This document shows positions 43,933 to 54,634 of a stretch of 64,000 bases of DNA, piece by piece. Location of the stretch: the NCBI GenBank assembly GCA_040954595.2, contig CM082597.2, positions 8,680,001 to 8,744,000 on the forward strand, written 5' to 3'. The notes under the pieces are model-generated. The model had not been told where the DNA came from. It saw nothing but the letters and a program-made list of their open reading frames with translations, and did no database searches. Positions within the stretch are counted from its first letter, which is position 1. Every line of letters starts with the position of its first letter. The stretch is from Balanoglossus misakiensis. Lineage: Eukaryota > Hemichordata. Both the position numbers and the translations under genes were made by a program.

Positions 43933-44916
43933 GCAGGCAGAATATATGACCAAAGGATACGCGTGAAAAAAAGACAATTACCTACTTTGCTACCGTGGGT
44001 CTTTGACTAATTAAAACATGATAACGTGCATCAATACCAGCCGAGGCTTCAGGGGCATAGTATTCCTGAGTTTATACGCGAAGAAACCAAGAAATATTCA
44101 TGAGTATGTAGACGGAACTTGTCTTTTAGCTCAAATTTGACCTGGCTTGAGGTCACTGTGACAGCGCAGCCAGCGGTAGAATTGGGGTAGGCATGAAGAA
44201 CATATCTACTACAAAAACTGGTGAGGGCGGGGGGGGGGGAGATGGGGGGGTGGGGGCTTTTCAGTTTAGTCACGGTCCTTGGTTTTGGCCTTCGGCTTCA
44301 CTAGAAAAACCAAAAAACCACAATGCCGAAGGCCAACTCGTCGAAGCACCTGGTACGTCTATGGCAGAAGTCAGTATTTACATGTTCTGACTCGATACAC
44401 GCCATGCACTTGCCAAGAGATTCCACGAGGAATACCATGATGATGAACGGCTCGGGCTTCTTCGTGTGCACGAAGACACGATACTAGGCTTCATTGACCC
44501 TGTCTCATTCTTTTCTTTTCATGCGCATAAGGACATGAAAAGTCGACCTAACCTTTTGTTTTATCACTTACTGTGGTTTTATAGGGATGCTGTGAGTGAA
44601 AAAGTGGCACATTCGGGTTGTTGCCTTATACTTAATTTCGCAATTTCTATTGGAGCAGGCTACACCGGGCCCAGGGTCGAACTTAAACCAATTTGCAGCC
44701 GTGATGGTCGAACAATGTCCGACAAACTTTAGGCACGTCAAGCTTATGCCTTCCTGGGTCGCCCGACAAGAATGAACTTCTATTTTAACGATAGGGCCTA
44801 TTCCAATCGATACCCGCCGTATCAGTCACGCAATAATGAACACGAAATCCAGATTCCCCAAAATGATGTTTCACTAGACTCGGGGAGAGTGCTGTTTAGT
44901 ACCAACAGGCAATTAA

Positions 44917-45062
44917 AGGTATACGGTCACCTATGGAAAATTAGCTATAGTTACCATGGCAAATTGAGATGTAGCCAATCACAGATTTTTAGTGGGTGGC
45001 ACACGCGAAAAAAGAGCGCCGCCATATGTTCTCATCTCAGCCATATATGGTCCTATGTAACC
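44917..45062 (+). mobile_element. MITE Z relative in duplication copy 2
   Basis: TTAA lies at 44913-44916, followed by AGGTATACGGTCACC. It is the duplicated counterpart of the element at 39705. Confidence 0.6.
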
Positions 45063-47558
45063 ACCTCATGTCATTTACAGAATTGGAACACCCTAAAGAA
45101 TGTCATGCAGACAATGTCACGTGTTGTTCCATGACCAACCAAACAACAAACTCATGTCCAAATCAATTAAATTCCAAAGAATGCTCCAAATATGCAGAAT
45201 TGCCACGCAAGTCGAGCATACTTAAGCACTCTGCACAACTGAAACATAAAATCCAAGCTTTTAACAATACAACAATAAACAATCCATTCTGATCGAATTA
45301 ATGACCAAATAAAACGAAAAACACAACTCGACCCACAAAAAGTATACGAAGCGCTTTTTATCGCTCATTAATGTTTGATCTCGAAGAGACGTGTTAAAAA
45401 ATCCGCTATGAAAAGCAGGGGAGAACAATAGCCTATTTTTACCAGGTAAACAGACACCAGGTAAAAATCCACCCATGCTTCCAGACCGCTCTAGGATAGT
45501 GATCCACCCAATGAAACTGTATCTCTTTAACTTTAATTTGCAAACTCGTGGAATTGATCATTTTATAAATCGCTCCATTTTGACGTTTTCTCTGTGGTTT
45601 GTTAATACGAATTTTGTCTGTGCCAAATCTGTCCTCTGATACTGTCACTTGTATTAGAGTTCAAATTACACAGAAGTATAATACAACGTTTTGAAAAAGA
45701 CAGACATTTTTCGTGGGAACGGTGATATACTTAGGCCACACTCGAGCTAAAAACAAAAGTCTATATTTTATCAAAAATGCCTTGGACGCACAAACATCTA
45801 CAGGATGTGGAAGGGGCAGGTCAAAACCGCGATCTACAACTGTGCCTCCCCCCCCCCCCCCCCGGCTGTCTTGCTTCTATTTGGAGTGTCAATATGTGAT
45901 TTAGCGTTGTTTGCGGCAGAGACTAAGCTTTGTTCTTGTTTCACTCCATTTGCTGCATTGTGCTGTGCTCTGGTATTTCTCCAGGGTCTACGGTTACACT
46001 ATAGGCGGATTAGTCGTATCTTTACTACACAGACAAAAAACTTCGAAGCTTTATGTCTGTGCCTTTTATGAACAAGCATCGTCCGATTCGAATTCGACTC
46101 GTCATCGGTAGCTATGTTTATTTCGCCCTTGGAGACCTCCCCTGGCCTCGTTAGGATGACTGTTACCAGGACTACCTTAAACCAATCTTTTCGAACCGGA
46201 CGGTACACACGACATGTCTATGTTAATTGTCCAGGTACCAGAGTGTACGTGTGGGCTCCCTAAACCCCTCATTGGCGGCCGGTCCCTGTCCGAATAAACA
46301 CGTTTGACAGACAAAAAATGATGAACAAGTGGCTTACTTCAATACTTCGTTAACTAGACGGCTGAACTCTGAATGTTGATTCAGCAAAAAAAATGTGTTC
46401 ACGGCAAGGTTTCGATCAATACGACACATTTACCATTGAAAACGCCCAAAGTAAGTGGGGGCGTTTGACCATCAATCAAACCCATGCCCAGGTGCATGTG
46501 AACGGCCGAAGCAGTGTAACGTTTCACATTCCGTGCAACGTCCGACACTGTGTGAAAGCGGTTGCTGTCGGGTGGCTTGACCTAATTTTCGTACATTGAT
46601 ATGCATTTGACACTTCACTACCTGTTTTCTCAATATTGCTAAAACTTTGCGTTGAAATATCACTGAAATGTTGATGATCCACGCACAAGTCGTCTACCCC
46701 GGCATGAAAAGCTTTTATACAAGAAAACTAATTGCACATGACCACCAAGGTCATACCGCAAGGTGTGTCTAAATGTCAAGGAAGGACATTGGGAGGGGGG
46801 ACTTGGGTCAAGAACGACCATGACGGAGGAAAAACCGACAAGTCATTGTGTAACCTGTTTACTTGCCAATAGTCAAACGTCAAAATTTACTCTCAACTTG
46901 GTTGCAGATCGAGTCTCCCGAATTTCCAACTTTTATGATTGGGTAAATACCGATATGCGACTGGTATGCGACGCGTTGACGACGCGAAGATTTTTTTGAA
47001 ATCAAATGGTTTGTCAAATGTCATCTCACAGTGGAGATACCGTGGTCATCTGACATGAAAGGGTTCGATTGGGTCTGACCGCCGTCGTTCATCCATGCTT
47101 AGAAAGCGGCGATCATGGTACAAAGTAAAACCAAGATCAAACCTTACTGAACACATGTATTGCATGGAGAAACTTTTCTCCCTGTCTGTGTACTGAACAC
47201 GTACCGTGATTGCCATAGTTACAAACGTTACCCCGTGAGAGAGATTGCATTTTACATCTGTCTTTTCAATTTTGTTGCTTTCTTACTATTCGGAATGATG
47301 GAGTCGAAACGAAAACTTTTTGCTTCAGGTGGACCTAGGGGAAATACCTTATTTGTGACTTTTTTCATGGCCCTAAAAAGACGTCGGAATTAATGTGGCT
47401 GAGGTCACTCAGGACGACGGAATGGTTGAGCGATTTTCTTTTATGAGCTCCAACTAGTATTTGTTTTATTGTTTCGGCAGTGTGTCGCGTTATTCGAGCA
47501 ATCTGCAGTCTGAAAACGAACGGTTTTCAAAGTTTATAACAGAAGAACAGGGGTTTAA

Positions 47559-48353
47559 GATGGGTCCCTAGGATCTTTTTGCTCGTTGCTATGGGCCTTT
47601 ATAGGACACTACACTCAATTTTGATCGAAACCGTTATGAACGTCCGACAAGGGGCTTGTAACTAGTTAAAAATACACACGATTGTGTGCACACCCCCTGT
47701 CTGAGTATGTTTACGGCAGCTACCGCCCGGCCATAGGCCACCACGCTAATACGGCAAAGCAGCGGTCAGCGATAGCGTGCGCGTCCTGTAACCACAGTAA
47801 CTGGATCGAACGCTAAAAATCCAATGTTTTGTACACAGAGATTTTGTACCGTTCACGAAAATCCCTAAGGCTTTTTTCACAGGCGACGTAGGCCAGCCAA
47901 ATTTGACCTGCTTGTTGAGAACGCACTTCCGCATAGTGTGACGGATCGTTTTTTCGGTTTTCGTCGTGCTAAGAAGCGATACCAGTGGAAGAGTGCGTCC
48001 AAAAACACCCAAAATCGATGACTTTTTCAGGTGTGGTACGGGTATGCTGAAATCGTAGGATACAACGATAATATTCGAAAACAAAATCCGTCACGATCTT
48101 CCCTGGTTCAAGCAACTAATGAATACGTATCAAGTTCGTTTTTGAGGTCACGGAATAAAAAGCCTTAGGCTTTTGAAATTTGACCTAACTAATTTGCATA
48201 TCAATGGCGTCAGGGGGCGCGCGCTCACAATCGTGCGTATTTTCAACTAGTTACCAGCCCCTTGTTAGACTCTGAAAACGGCTTAGTCCAAATCGGGGTG
48301 TAATGTCCTATAAAGGCCCATAGCAACGGGCAAAAAGATCCTAGGGACCCATC
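47559..48353. mobile_element. 795-bp TTAA-flanked element with ~130-bp inverted repeats (family T)
   Basis: TTAA lies at 47555-47558 and 48354-48357. The termini read GATGGGTCCCTAGGATCTTT on both strands and remain complementary for about 130 bp (TTGCTATGGGCCTTTATAGG, AACAAGGGGCTxGTAACTAG, GCACGATTGTG). The paralogous site in copy 1 has one TTAA and no insert. A 112-codon minus-strand frame at 47746-48084 has no recognisable transposase motif. This is a non-autonomous piggyBac-like element by its target and ends (inference). Confidence 0.9.
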
Positions 48354-48388
48354 TTAAGCATGAAAGGTCCTGTTGTCTCCCTCGCTGT

Positions 48389-48724
48389 GTTTGTGTCACT
48401 GTGTCTTTGACGTCTGACTGACTGATTAACTGGCTGACTGACTAACTGACTGTCTGTCAACGTCGGTCTGTCTGACTGTCTGCCCCCTCTCTCTGAGAGA
48501 GAGTGAGAGAGCGAGCGAGCGACCGATGAGTGTCTCTACTGATGACTGTTGCTCTGTCTGTCTGCTTGTGTCTGTCTGCCACTCTGCCTGTTTCACTCTG
48601 TATCTCCTAATTTCTTTAACAATAAGTTAGCTGCCAGTACACTCAATGATGTACGCGCAGAACGTCAACTGGTAAACTGTGCGCCTGTGTCTCTTCCCAT
48701 AGGAGTACATGGAGAATAGTTAGA
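48389..48724 (+). repeat. CTGA/GTCT and GAGA simple-sequence region
   Basis: CTGACTGACTGATTAACTGG, GTCTGTCTGACTGTC, GAGAGAGAGTGAGAGAGCGA and further CTGTCTGTC runs. No gene. Confidence 0.7.
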
Positions 48725-49028
48725 AAACTCACTTCTACTATTGTCATTTTCATGAAATGTTACACATAGCTCCGACAAATCAAAATAAATTCACCACGCT
48801 CTATTTTGAGATAAACTTTGTTCAATATTGTATCCATAGACAAACCATTGGTAGAAAATGCTGACCGTTAGCAGTTTTCTTCAATTGTCGACTAAATTCA
48901 CGGCCTTGTTTAAAGTCGAAAACAAGTGCAGTGACCCAAAATGGATTTTCATTATACATACAAATCAGAAACGAAAATTCACGATTAAAAGAAATGACAA
49001 TGCTTTCAATTTTACTGATCGTACATCC
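48725..49028 (+). repeat. Dispersed repeat Q, copy 3
   Basis: Shared blocks include CTTCTACTATTGTCATTTTC, ATTTTGAGATAAAC, CATAGACAAACCATTGGTAG, TGTCGACTAAATTCACGG, ATTAAAAGAAATGACAAT and GTACATCCTTAA. It abuts MITE X at a TTAA. Confidence 0.65.
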
Positions 49029-49352
49029 TTAACTCGCTGCCCTTTTCCATGTTTGATACAAAACACCGTTTATGTTAATGTAAATGTGGATATATAGTGA
49101 TGCAACGTTCAACCGCACACACCTTCCATCCCGCATGTAGACACGAGAGCGAAAACTCGCCAAACTGAAAAATCGGTCTCTACCATTTATTCATTTTGGG
49201 CGACTTTTTACTCTTATATCATACAAGCAGGATGGAAGTAGTGTGTGGTTGAACGTTCATTCACTACATATACACATGCCCATTAATATAAACGGTGTCT
49301 TGTATCAAACATAATTAATGGAAAAGGGCGACGAGAGAGAGAGTTTGTCCCT
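49029..49352. mobile_element. MITE X, copy 3 (left tip missing)
   Basis: It starts at CTCGCTGCCCTTTTCC after a TTAA, and ends TTTGTCCCT followed by TTAA (49353-49356). The outer ~17 bp of the left arm are absent. The interior palindrome (CACACCTTCCATCCCGC against GCAGGATGGAAGTAGTG) matches copy 1. Confidence 0.75.
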
Positions 49353-50100
49353 TTAAGGCGACATGATGCATGAAGTGGCGAGAGATAAACGCGGCTGACC
49401 ACCGCATTAAACACTGTCAAGCAAGGCACTTCAAATGCCAATTGTTTAAGTGTGTACTAAGTAATAGGTTCATGTACCATGTCCTGGGGGGGGGGGGGGG
49501 GGGGGGGGTCAAATCACAACAGTTGGACATGTACGAATATGAAGAGACGATATCAGTTTTTTCATGTCTTCCTTTAGTAAAACATCTTTTTTGAACTTTG
49601 TATAGAATTCATTGAACTTTACTTTAGCTTATGAACTCTCATTTGCACATCGTCATCTTGAAATTGTGTCGACTTTATCATAAGGTTTTTATCACTCAAC
49701 TAGGTCGCAAAACCTATTTAAGTTAGTGAGAATAGGACGTTCACCTTTTGAGTTGATGGCTACAGCCGTTAATCCTGACTCATACACATGTTGCAGCCAG
49801 TATACTCTGCAGACATTGGACACAATAGTTTTACGAACCATTAAATTTTATTGGACCATCAAGTTTATTGACCCATGACGTTCATATAGATTTTATGACA
49901 CGACTGACGCTATAATCGGTCCTTACCTTCGGCGAGCCAAGTGTTTTATAACATCATAAGATATTAATACCTATCACCCAGTCAAACGATTTCAAGTTAT
50001 AAAATTTCCACGCCAATAGGACGCCTTTAGGTGGAAATGCAACCAGGTATCCTGAATAGGAAAATATTCCGGGTATCTGTCAAGTTTAGTCCCATATTTA
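49353..50100. other. Non-coding DNA with a 23-base G run
   Basis: The G run is 49486-49508. No gene or element ends are otherwise seen. Confidence 0.4.
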
Positions 50101-50132
50101 GGGGACCAAGCGTCCTCAGGCGCTTGGTCCCC
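50101..50132. repeat. Perfect 12-bp hairpin
   Basis: GGGGACCAAGCG and CGCTTGGTCCCC are separated by 8 bases. A plausible RNA hairpin, but no transcript context is known. A minus-strand 98-codon frame crosses it without a motif. Confidence 0.6.
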
Positions 50133-50289
50133 TTCTGTTATTGCTGGAGTTTGTCTTCTTTCTTCTTGAGTCGTTTTTTTGCGCCCGTTTTTCTCTGAAA
50201 TTCCGGCAGGTGCGCCTTCCAAATTTAGCACGGTGGTTGGGGCCCATGAGTACTGGAGCACCTGTCCTTTGCATTTGTAATTAGTCACG

Positions 50290-50689
50290 TGACTTTGTGG
50301 CTATAATCGAGCGAAATTTTCAAATTGACCTAATTTGCACGTTAATGGGGGCATGTACATTCTTTTCGCGATTTTTGTAGACCATGTGGCCAAAATCCCC
50401 TGTGCCAAATTTCAAGGTCCTAGGCCACGTCGATTTTGAGAAGAAGATTTTGTAATATTTTTTCGCATTTTTTGGTGGGCTGAGGACGGACATTGGGGCA
50501 TCGGACTTTGACCGTCATTACGTAATGTTGTGGAGATCTCATTAGCAGGCTACTCACTTCTGGCGGGTTGCAGTAGTCCTTGGAAAATCGGCTGAAATAC
50601 GTAAACAGACCAGTGATTATTTTCCACGGAATGAATTTTGGGACAACACATTATCGGAGTTCAGGCTGTGTTAGGGCGTTTTATTGAAT
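50290..50689. repeat. Dispersed-repeat debris left of the LINE
   Basis: Words such as CCTAATTTGCACGTTAATGG, GCCAAATTTCAAGG, GAGAAGAAGATTTT and GAGGACGGACATTGG resemble the repeat at 29.8-30.4 kb. The stretch at about 50500-50620 (TAATGTTGTGG, CATTAGCA, TGAAATACGTAAACAGACCA) resembles 60375-60480 on the other side of the LINE. Confidence 0.45.
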
Positions 50690-52074
50690 TACGCTGAGTT
50701 TGGATTGACCACTGTGTTACCACTGAAATTTCTCATAGCAATGTTCTTTCAATTTCGAGTCTTTGCAATGTTGTTGACTCCGACCATATTCCTGTTTCAA
50801 TAGAGGTTCATTTCAACACTTCTGCTGATGAAAGCTTCAGCAGTAGTTCCTTCAAGCAATGTAATTTTCAAGTTGATTGGAAAAAATTGTCACAGCAGAA
50901 TATATCCGCCTACACCCGTTGTACCAAAGCCAAGGTTGATAAGATTAATTTATCCGAAGAGTTATTCTGCACTAATGTGAACTGTACAGACCCTTCGCAT
51001 TTACAGGCATTTGATACTTGTTATAGTAGTATTGTGGACGCATTGAATTGTGCTGCAAAAGGTACCATTAGGCGTAAGTTTCACCAGAAAGTTCATGTTG
51101 TGCCTGGCTGGAACGATTTTGTAAAAGAAAGTCACGACTATGCCCGTTCCATGTTTTTATTATGGGTTAATGGGGGGTAAACCTAAACAAGGCCCGCTTT
51201 TTGAAACCATGAAATCTTCCAGAGCTCGTTTTAAGTATGCTTTACGTGCTTGTAAAAAGATTGAGAATCAAAATAGGGCTGACAAGATGGCTGACAATTT
51301 ACGCTGCCACAAACAGAACGACTTCTGGAAGGAAGTCAGAAAGCAAACTAGCAGAAAAACGCAGCTTTCTGACACTGTAGGTGGAGCGACTGGTGAGAGT
51401 GAAATTGCAATTATGTGGCACAAGCATTTCAGTGATATTTTGAATTCTGTCCAGGCTCAGACTGGTAAAAATGACATCGAGGAGAAAATGAAGTATGTTA
51501 AATTTTATTCTGATATGTATGTTTCTGAAGAAGAAGTAATTTCTGCTATACATAAGTTACCTGACGATAAGACAGCTGGCATTGACAATATTTCAGCTGA
51601 GCACCTCAAATTCTCAGACTCCTCTATTTTACCCATTTTGACTTGTTGTATTAATGCTATGATTGTTCATGGTTACCTGCCAACTGAGGCAATCAAAGTT
51701 ATTTTAGTTCCAATTAAGGATAAAACTAAGCTTTGTAGTGATGCCAGTAACTACCGGCCGATAGCACTAGCAACTGTTTTCTCTAAAGTTTTTGAGCCTA
51801 TTTTACTTTCTCGTTGTGAGGAGTTTCTTACCTCTCATTATTTACAATTTGGTTTCAAGCGAGAACATTCAACTGACCTGTGTTTATTTGCATTTAAAGA
51901 AATCATTAGCTACTACACCAGCAATGGAAGACCAGTGTTTACTTGTTTTCTGGATGCTTCAAAAGCTTTTGACAGAGTTAATCGCTTTAAACTGGTTAAC
52001 AAGCACATCGACAGGAATGTTCCCTTGTATGCTGTACGAATTTTATATTAATGGTACAGAAATCAATTGTTTAC
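50690..52074 (+). pseudogene. LINE, 5' part: endonuclease end and first half of reverse transcriptase
   Basis: Reading starts within the C-terminus of an APE-type endonuclease (WIDHCV, then VVDSDHIPVSIE with the SDH catalytic motif), runs through a linker (50887-51170), then changes frame in a G run near 51170 and continues to 52051 as reverse transcriptase. RT motifs are visible: KTAGIDNISAEHLK, NYRPIALATVFSKVFE, FGFKREHSTD and motif A FLDASKAFDRV. A stop at 52049-52051 is a further lesion. The LINE continues at 59344 beyond an inserted LTR element. The 5' part of the endonuclease is missing. Clade not assigned. Confidence 0.88.
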
Positions 52075-52597
52075 TGTATTACGGCTGGTTTCTCATGATT
52101 GTTCATGCATCGGGGAATCTGTAGCGATGAGGTATCGGGCTCTGACGAGAACAGTGATCCACGGAGACACGTATCTGATTCACGTTCATTTATTGTGCAG
52201 AACTACTCCAGTACATCAAATACGCCCAGTAAAGTACATGAGGAAGGGAACGAGCTCAGTAGCCTGAGGTACTCCCATCTCCCGTTAGATTATTTCTCCT
52301 CAACTTTGGAAACAAAGTTCTCTTATAATTACTTTTCTCAAGGCGTGGTTAATAATGTAAAATATATGTGTTACAATTTCATTGGGCATCCGTCAACTCT
52401 ATACGAACCAATTTACATAAGGTGTTATATAACAAAGTCAGTTCGGTGATGATTGACAATCAGAGCAGTCAGTTAAACACCCGCTCTCCCTATCTACTTC
52501 AAATACATAAAATCAAATACTATCAAACATTGACATTTCCGAGCTCTGGATTAATTAACCCTTGAAATCGTATTTGACCTTTATACAGATCGTAACA
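52075..52597 (-). repeat. 3' LTR of the gypsy element
   Basis: 523 bp. On the element's strand it begins TGTTACGATC and ends CCGTAATACA, the usual TG...CA. It differs from the 5' LTR at one position seen by eye (52391 C against 59137 A on the plus strand). Confidence 0.95.
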
Positions 52598-52612
52598 CTC
52601 CCCTCCTTTTAA
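52598..52612 (-). promoter_or_regulatory. Polypurine tract
   Basis: On the element's strand TTAAAAGGAGGGGAG sits immediately before the 3' LTR, the expected position for plus-strand DNA priming. Confidence 0.8.
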
Positions 52613-53572
52613 CCCAATGCGTCCCGCATTGGACACAAATCTCTTAAAGAGCAGTACACCAAGGGTAATCGTTCAATTCCACCCCAAGAATATATTAAGA
52701 TGTACCGTATGATTTTGAAATGTAAGAGTACAATATATATATAACAAAATTGAAGTAAAAAAATCGAGTCATGTCTATGAAGTGATCGTCTTGAAAAATT
52801 ATAAAATTACAATAAAAAAATTACTACAGAATAAAAGTACATATAAACTTAAAATAGTATGTGCTCATAAAACCTTCGCACACATATCCACGTACTAATA
52901 TAACCAATAAAATAGCAACTCCTTCTGTAAACCCATAAAACGTTGTATCCATCATTCAACACAATCTGAATATATGTTGTCTTATTGACTCAAAAGAAAC
53001 ACTCTTGCATTCTTTTACATCGAACGATCATCCGACATTCCTTATTCTCGAGTTACGTCATGTCGGGTAAATTCAATAACCTTAAAAAAATTAAAACTGA
53101 AACATCTTAGCGTTTTGTCAAAAATCCACTTTTTACAACATCGAAAATGGCAATTTCTTTGGTTTATTTTAACAAACACATAGCCATTAAAAGGGGCTAT
53201 TTACACAATTTGGATCATCTATTTAGGTCATCAAACGAACGGCAAATTCAACTCACAAAATCTCTGCAACTTCAAACTTCACTGGTAATTTCTTTACAAC
53301 TCAAATACATAAACACATTTAAACAGAGTGACACGGGAACCAGGTTGCACAGCTCTTACAACTAAACTCAGCAAACAACGGATAATAAAATGTCATTCGA
53401 CAACTTACGTAACATTAAACGAATCAAGGGACACGCCAATCGTACACTCACTCATACAGGCCGGCCAACACTCATACCTCTCATTCATATTCAAATATTC
53501 ATTTCAATCAACCACGTGTCTCCCTTTTCCGTTTTTTTTCTCTGTTACGCATATATTTTTCTGTCCATAGAT
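52613..53572 (-). other. 3' non-coding part of the gypsy element
   Basis: About 960 AT-rich bases between the end of pol and the polypurine tract. Frames on both strands are short and have no recognisable motif; there is no sign of an envelope gene. Confidence 0.5.
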
Positions 53573-54634
53573 TTAAATGTGCAAATGTGCTATAACCTGT
53601 TTCCCTTGTATCTTTACAGGATTTCTTATCAAATACTCTTTCGCAGTTTCATTCAAATTGTCTTCATCCTCCCACGTATTATGTTTGTTTGAATAATTCT
53701 TCCACTTAACCAAATACTGTAATTTCCCATTTCTATATCGACCCTTTAACACATTGTCTATATCGTAAAATGGCTCAGAAACATTAGTCTGACAATTTCC
53801 ATTGTTGTCAGTTTCATCGAAAGCACTGGGATTTGTCCTTGACGACAAATCTCTCAATCCCAATCCCTCAATTTGATCAGAACCATTTTCTGATTCTACA
53901 TATGTTTCTGCTTCTGGACTTTGACGTATTTCGGTCCCATTTTCATAATTTGTGGTTTCTGGGACATTGTTTTCGTCACCCGACTCATCAGATGAGGATG
54001 ATTCAAACTCTGAGGGCCGCAAATAAGCTCTTTTTAGTCTATTTACATGAATGACCTTACGATAATTCCTGGTGCTATTTATGAAACGCAACTTATAATT
54101 AACAGGACCCACCTTCTCAGAAATAATGTAAGGACCTGTCCACTTATGTACGAATTTCTTATTAACTCCTGGTTTAACAGATGGTGTGTATAAATATACA
54201 GGATCCCCCACTTTAAGATTTTGTGACCGTTGGATATTTTGATCATAACGGTCCTTCATATTCTGTTGATATCGATCTATATTCTCTTTGGCGATTGTAT
54301 GAGCTATCTCCCTTTTAGCAGCTAAATGTTTAAGGTGTGTATCTATATTTCTCGTCCTCCCCTCAACTGGCTGGAATTCAACATCCATGGGCAATGTGGG
54401 ATGCCGACCATATAACAGATAATAAGGACTGAACCCACTGGACTCTTGAGGGCTAACTCTATAAGCGAAAAGCACTGAACTTAGGTACCGATCCCAATCT
54501 TTCTGTTTACTATCGACAAACATGGACAGCATGTCGACTAGGCAACCATTGAAACGCTCTGTAAGGCCATTAGTCTGTGGACGATAAGGGGTCGAAACTT
54601 TCCTCTGGATGTTGAAAAAATTTGCAAGTTTCAC
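53573..54634 (-). pseudogene. Gypsy pol, 3' segment: integrase end and chromodomain
   Basis: A 353-codon frame in a different register from gag-pol. It starts in the integrase core (STPYRPQTNGLTERFNG contains the catalytic Glu of the DDE triad, 35 residues after the second Asp in the preceding frame). An SH3-like C-terminal integrase region follows (GPYIISEKVGPVNYKL). The end, residues about 288-338, is a chromodomain (YLVKWKNYSNKHNTWEDEDN). Chromodomains of this class can steer integration to modified chromatin. The register change lies in a T run near 54612-54620 and interrupts integrase. Confidence 0.9.

Larger units (their letters stand above)
42373..48388 (+). repeat. Tandem segmental duplication, copy 2, with an 795-bp insertion
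   Basis: It starts GATATGTCCCCCTTTGCTTG directly after copy 1 and ends CCTGTTGTCTCCCTCGCTGT at 48388. Subtracting the TTAA-flanked insertion (47559-48353 plus one TTAA) leaves about 5,217 bp, against 5,210 bp in copy 1. The order of events is therefore duplication first, then insertion, or insertion into one copy only. Confidence 0.92.

Noticed and set aside
47746-48084. 112-codon frame inside the 795-bp TTAA element as a transposase
   Set aside because: It is far too short and shows no acidic catalytic pattern or zinc-binding cysteines that I can recognise. The element is better read as non-autonomous.
50101-50132. Perfect 12-bp hairpin as a transcription terminator
   Set aside because: Hairpin terminators are a bacterial device; the surrounding sequence is eukaryotic repeat DNA.
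52613-53572. An envelope gene in the gypsy element
   Set aside because: The ~1 kb between pol and the polypurine tract has only short frames and no signal peptide or transmembrane pattern.
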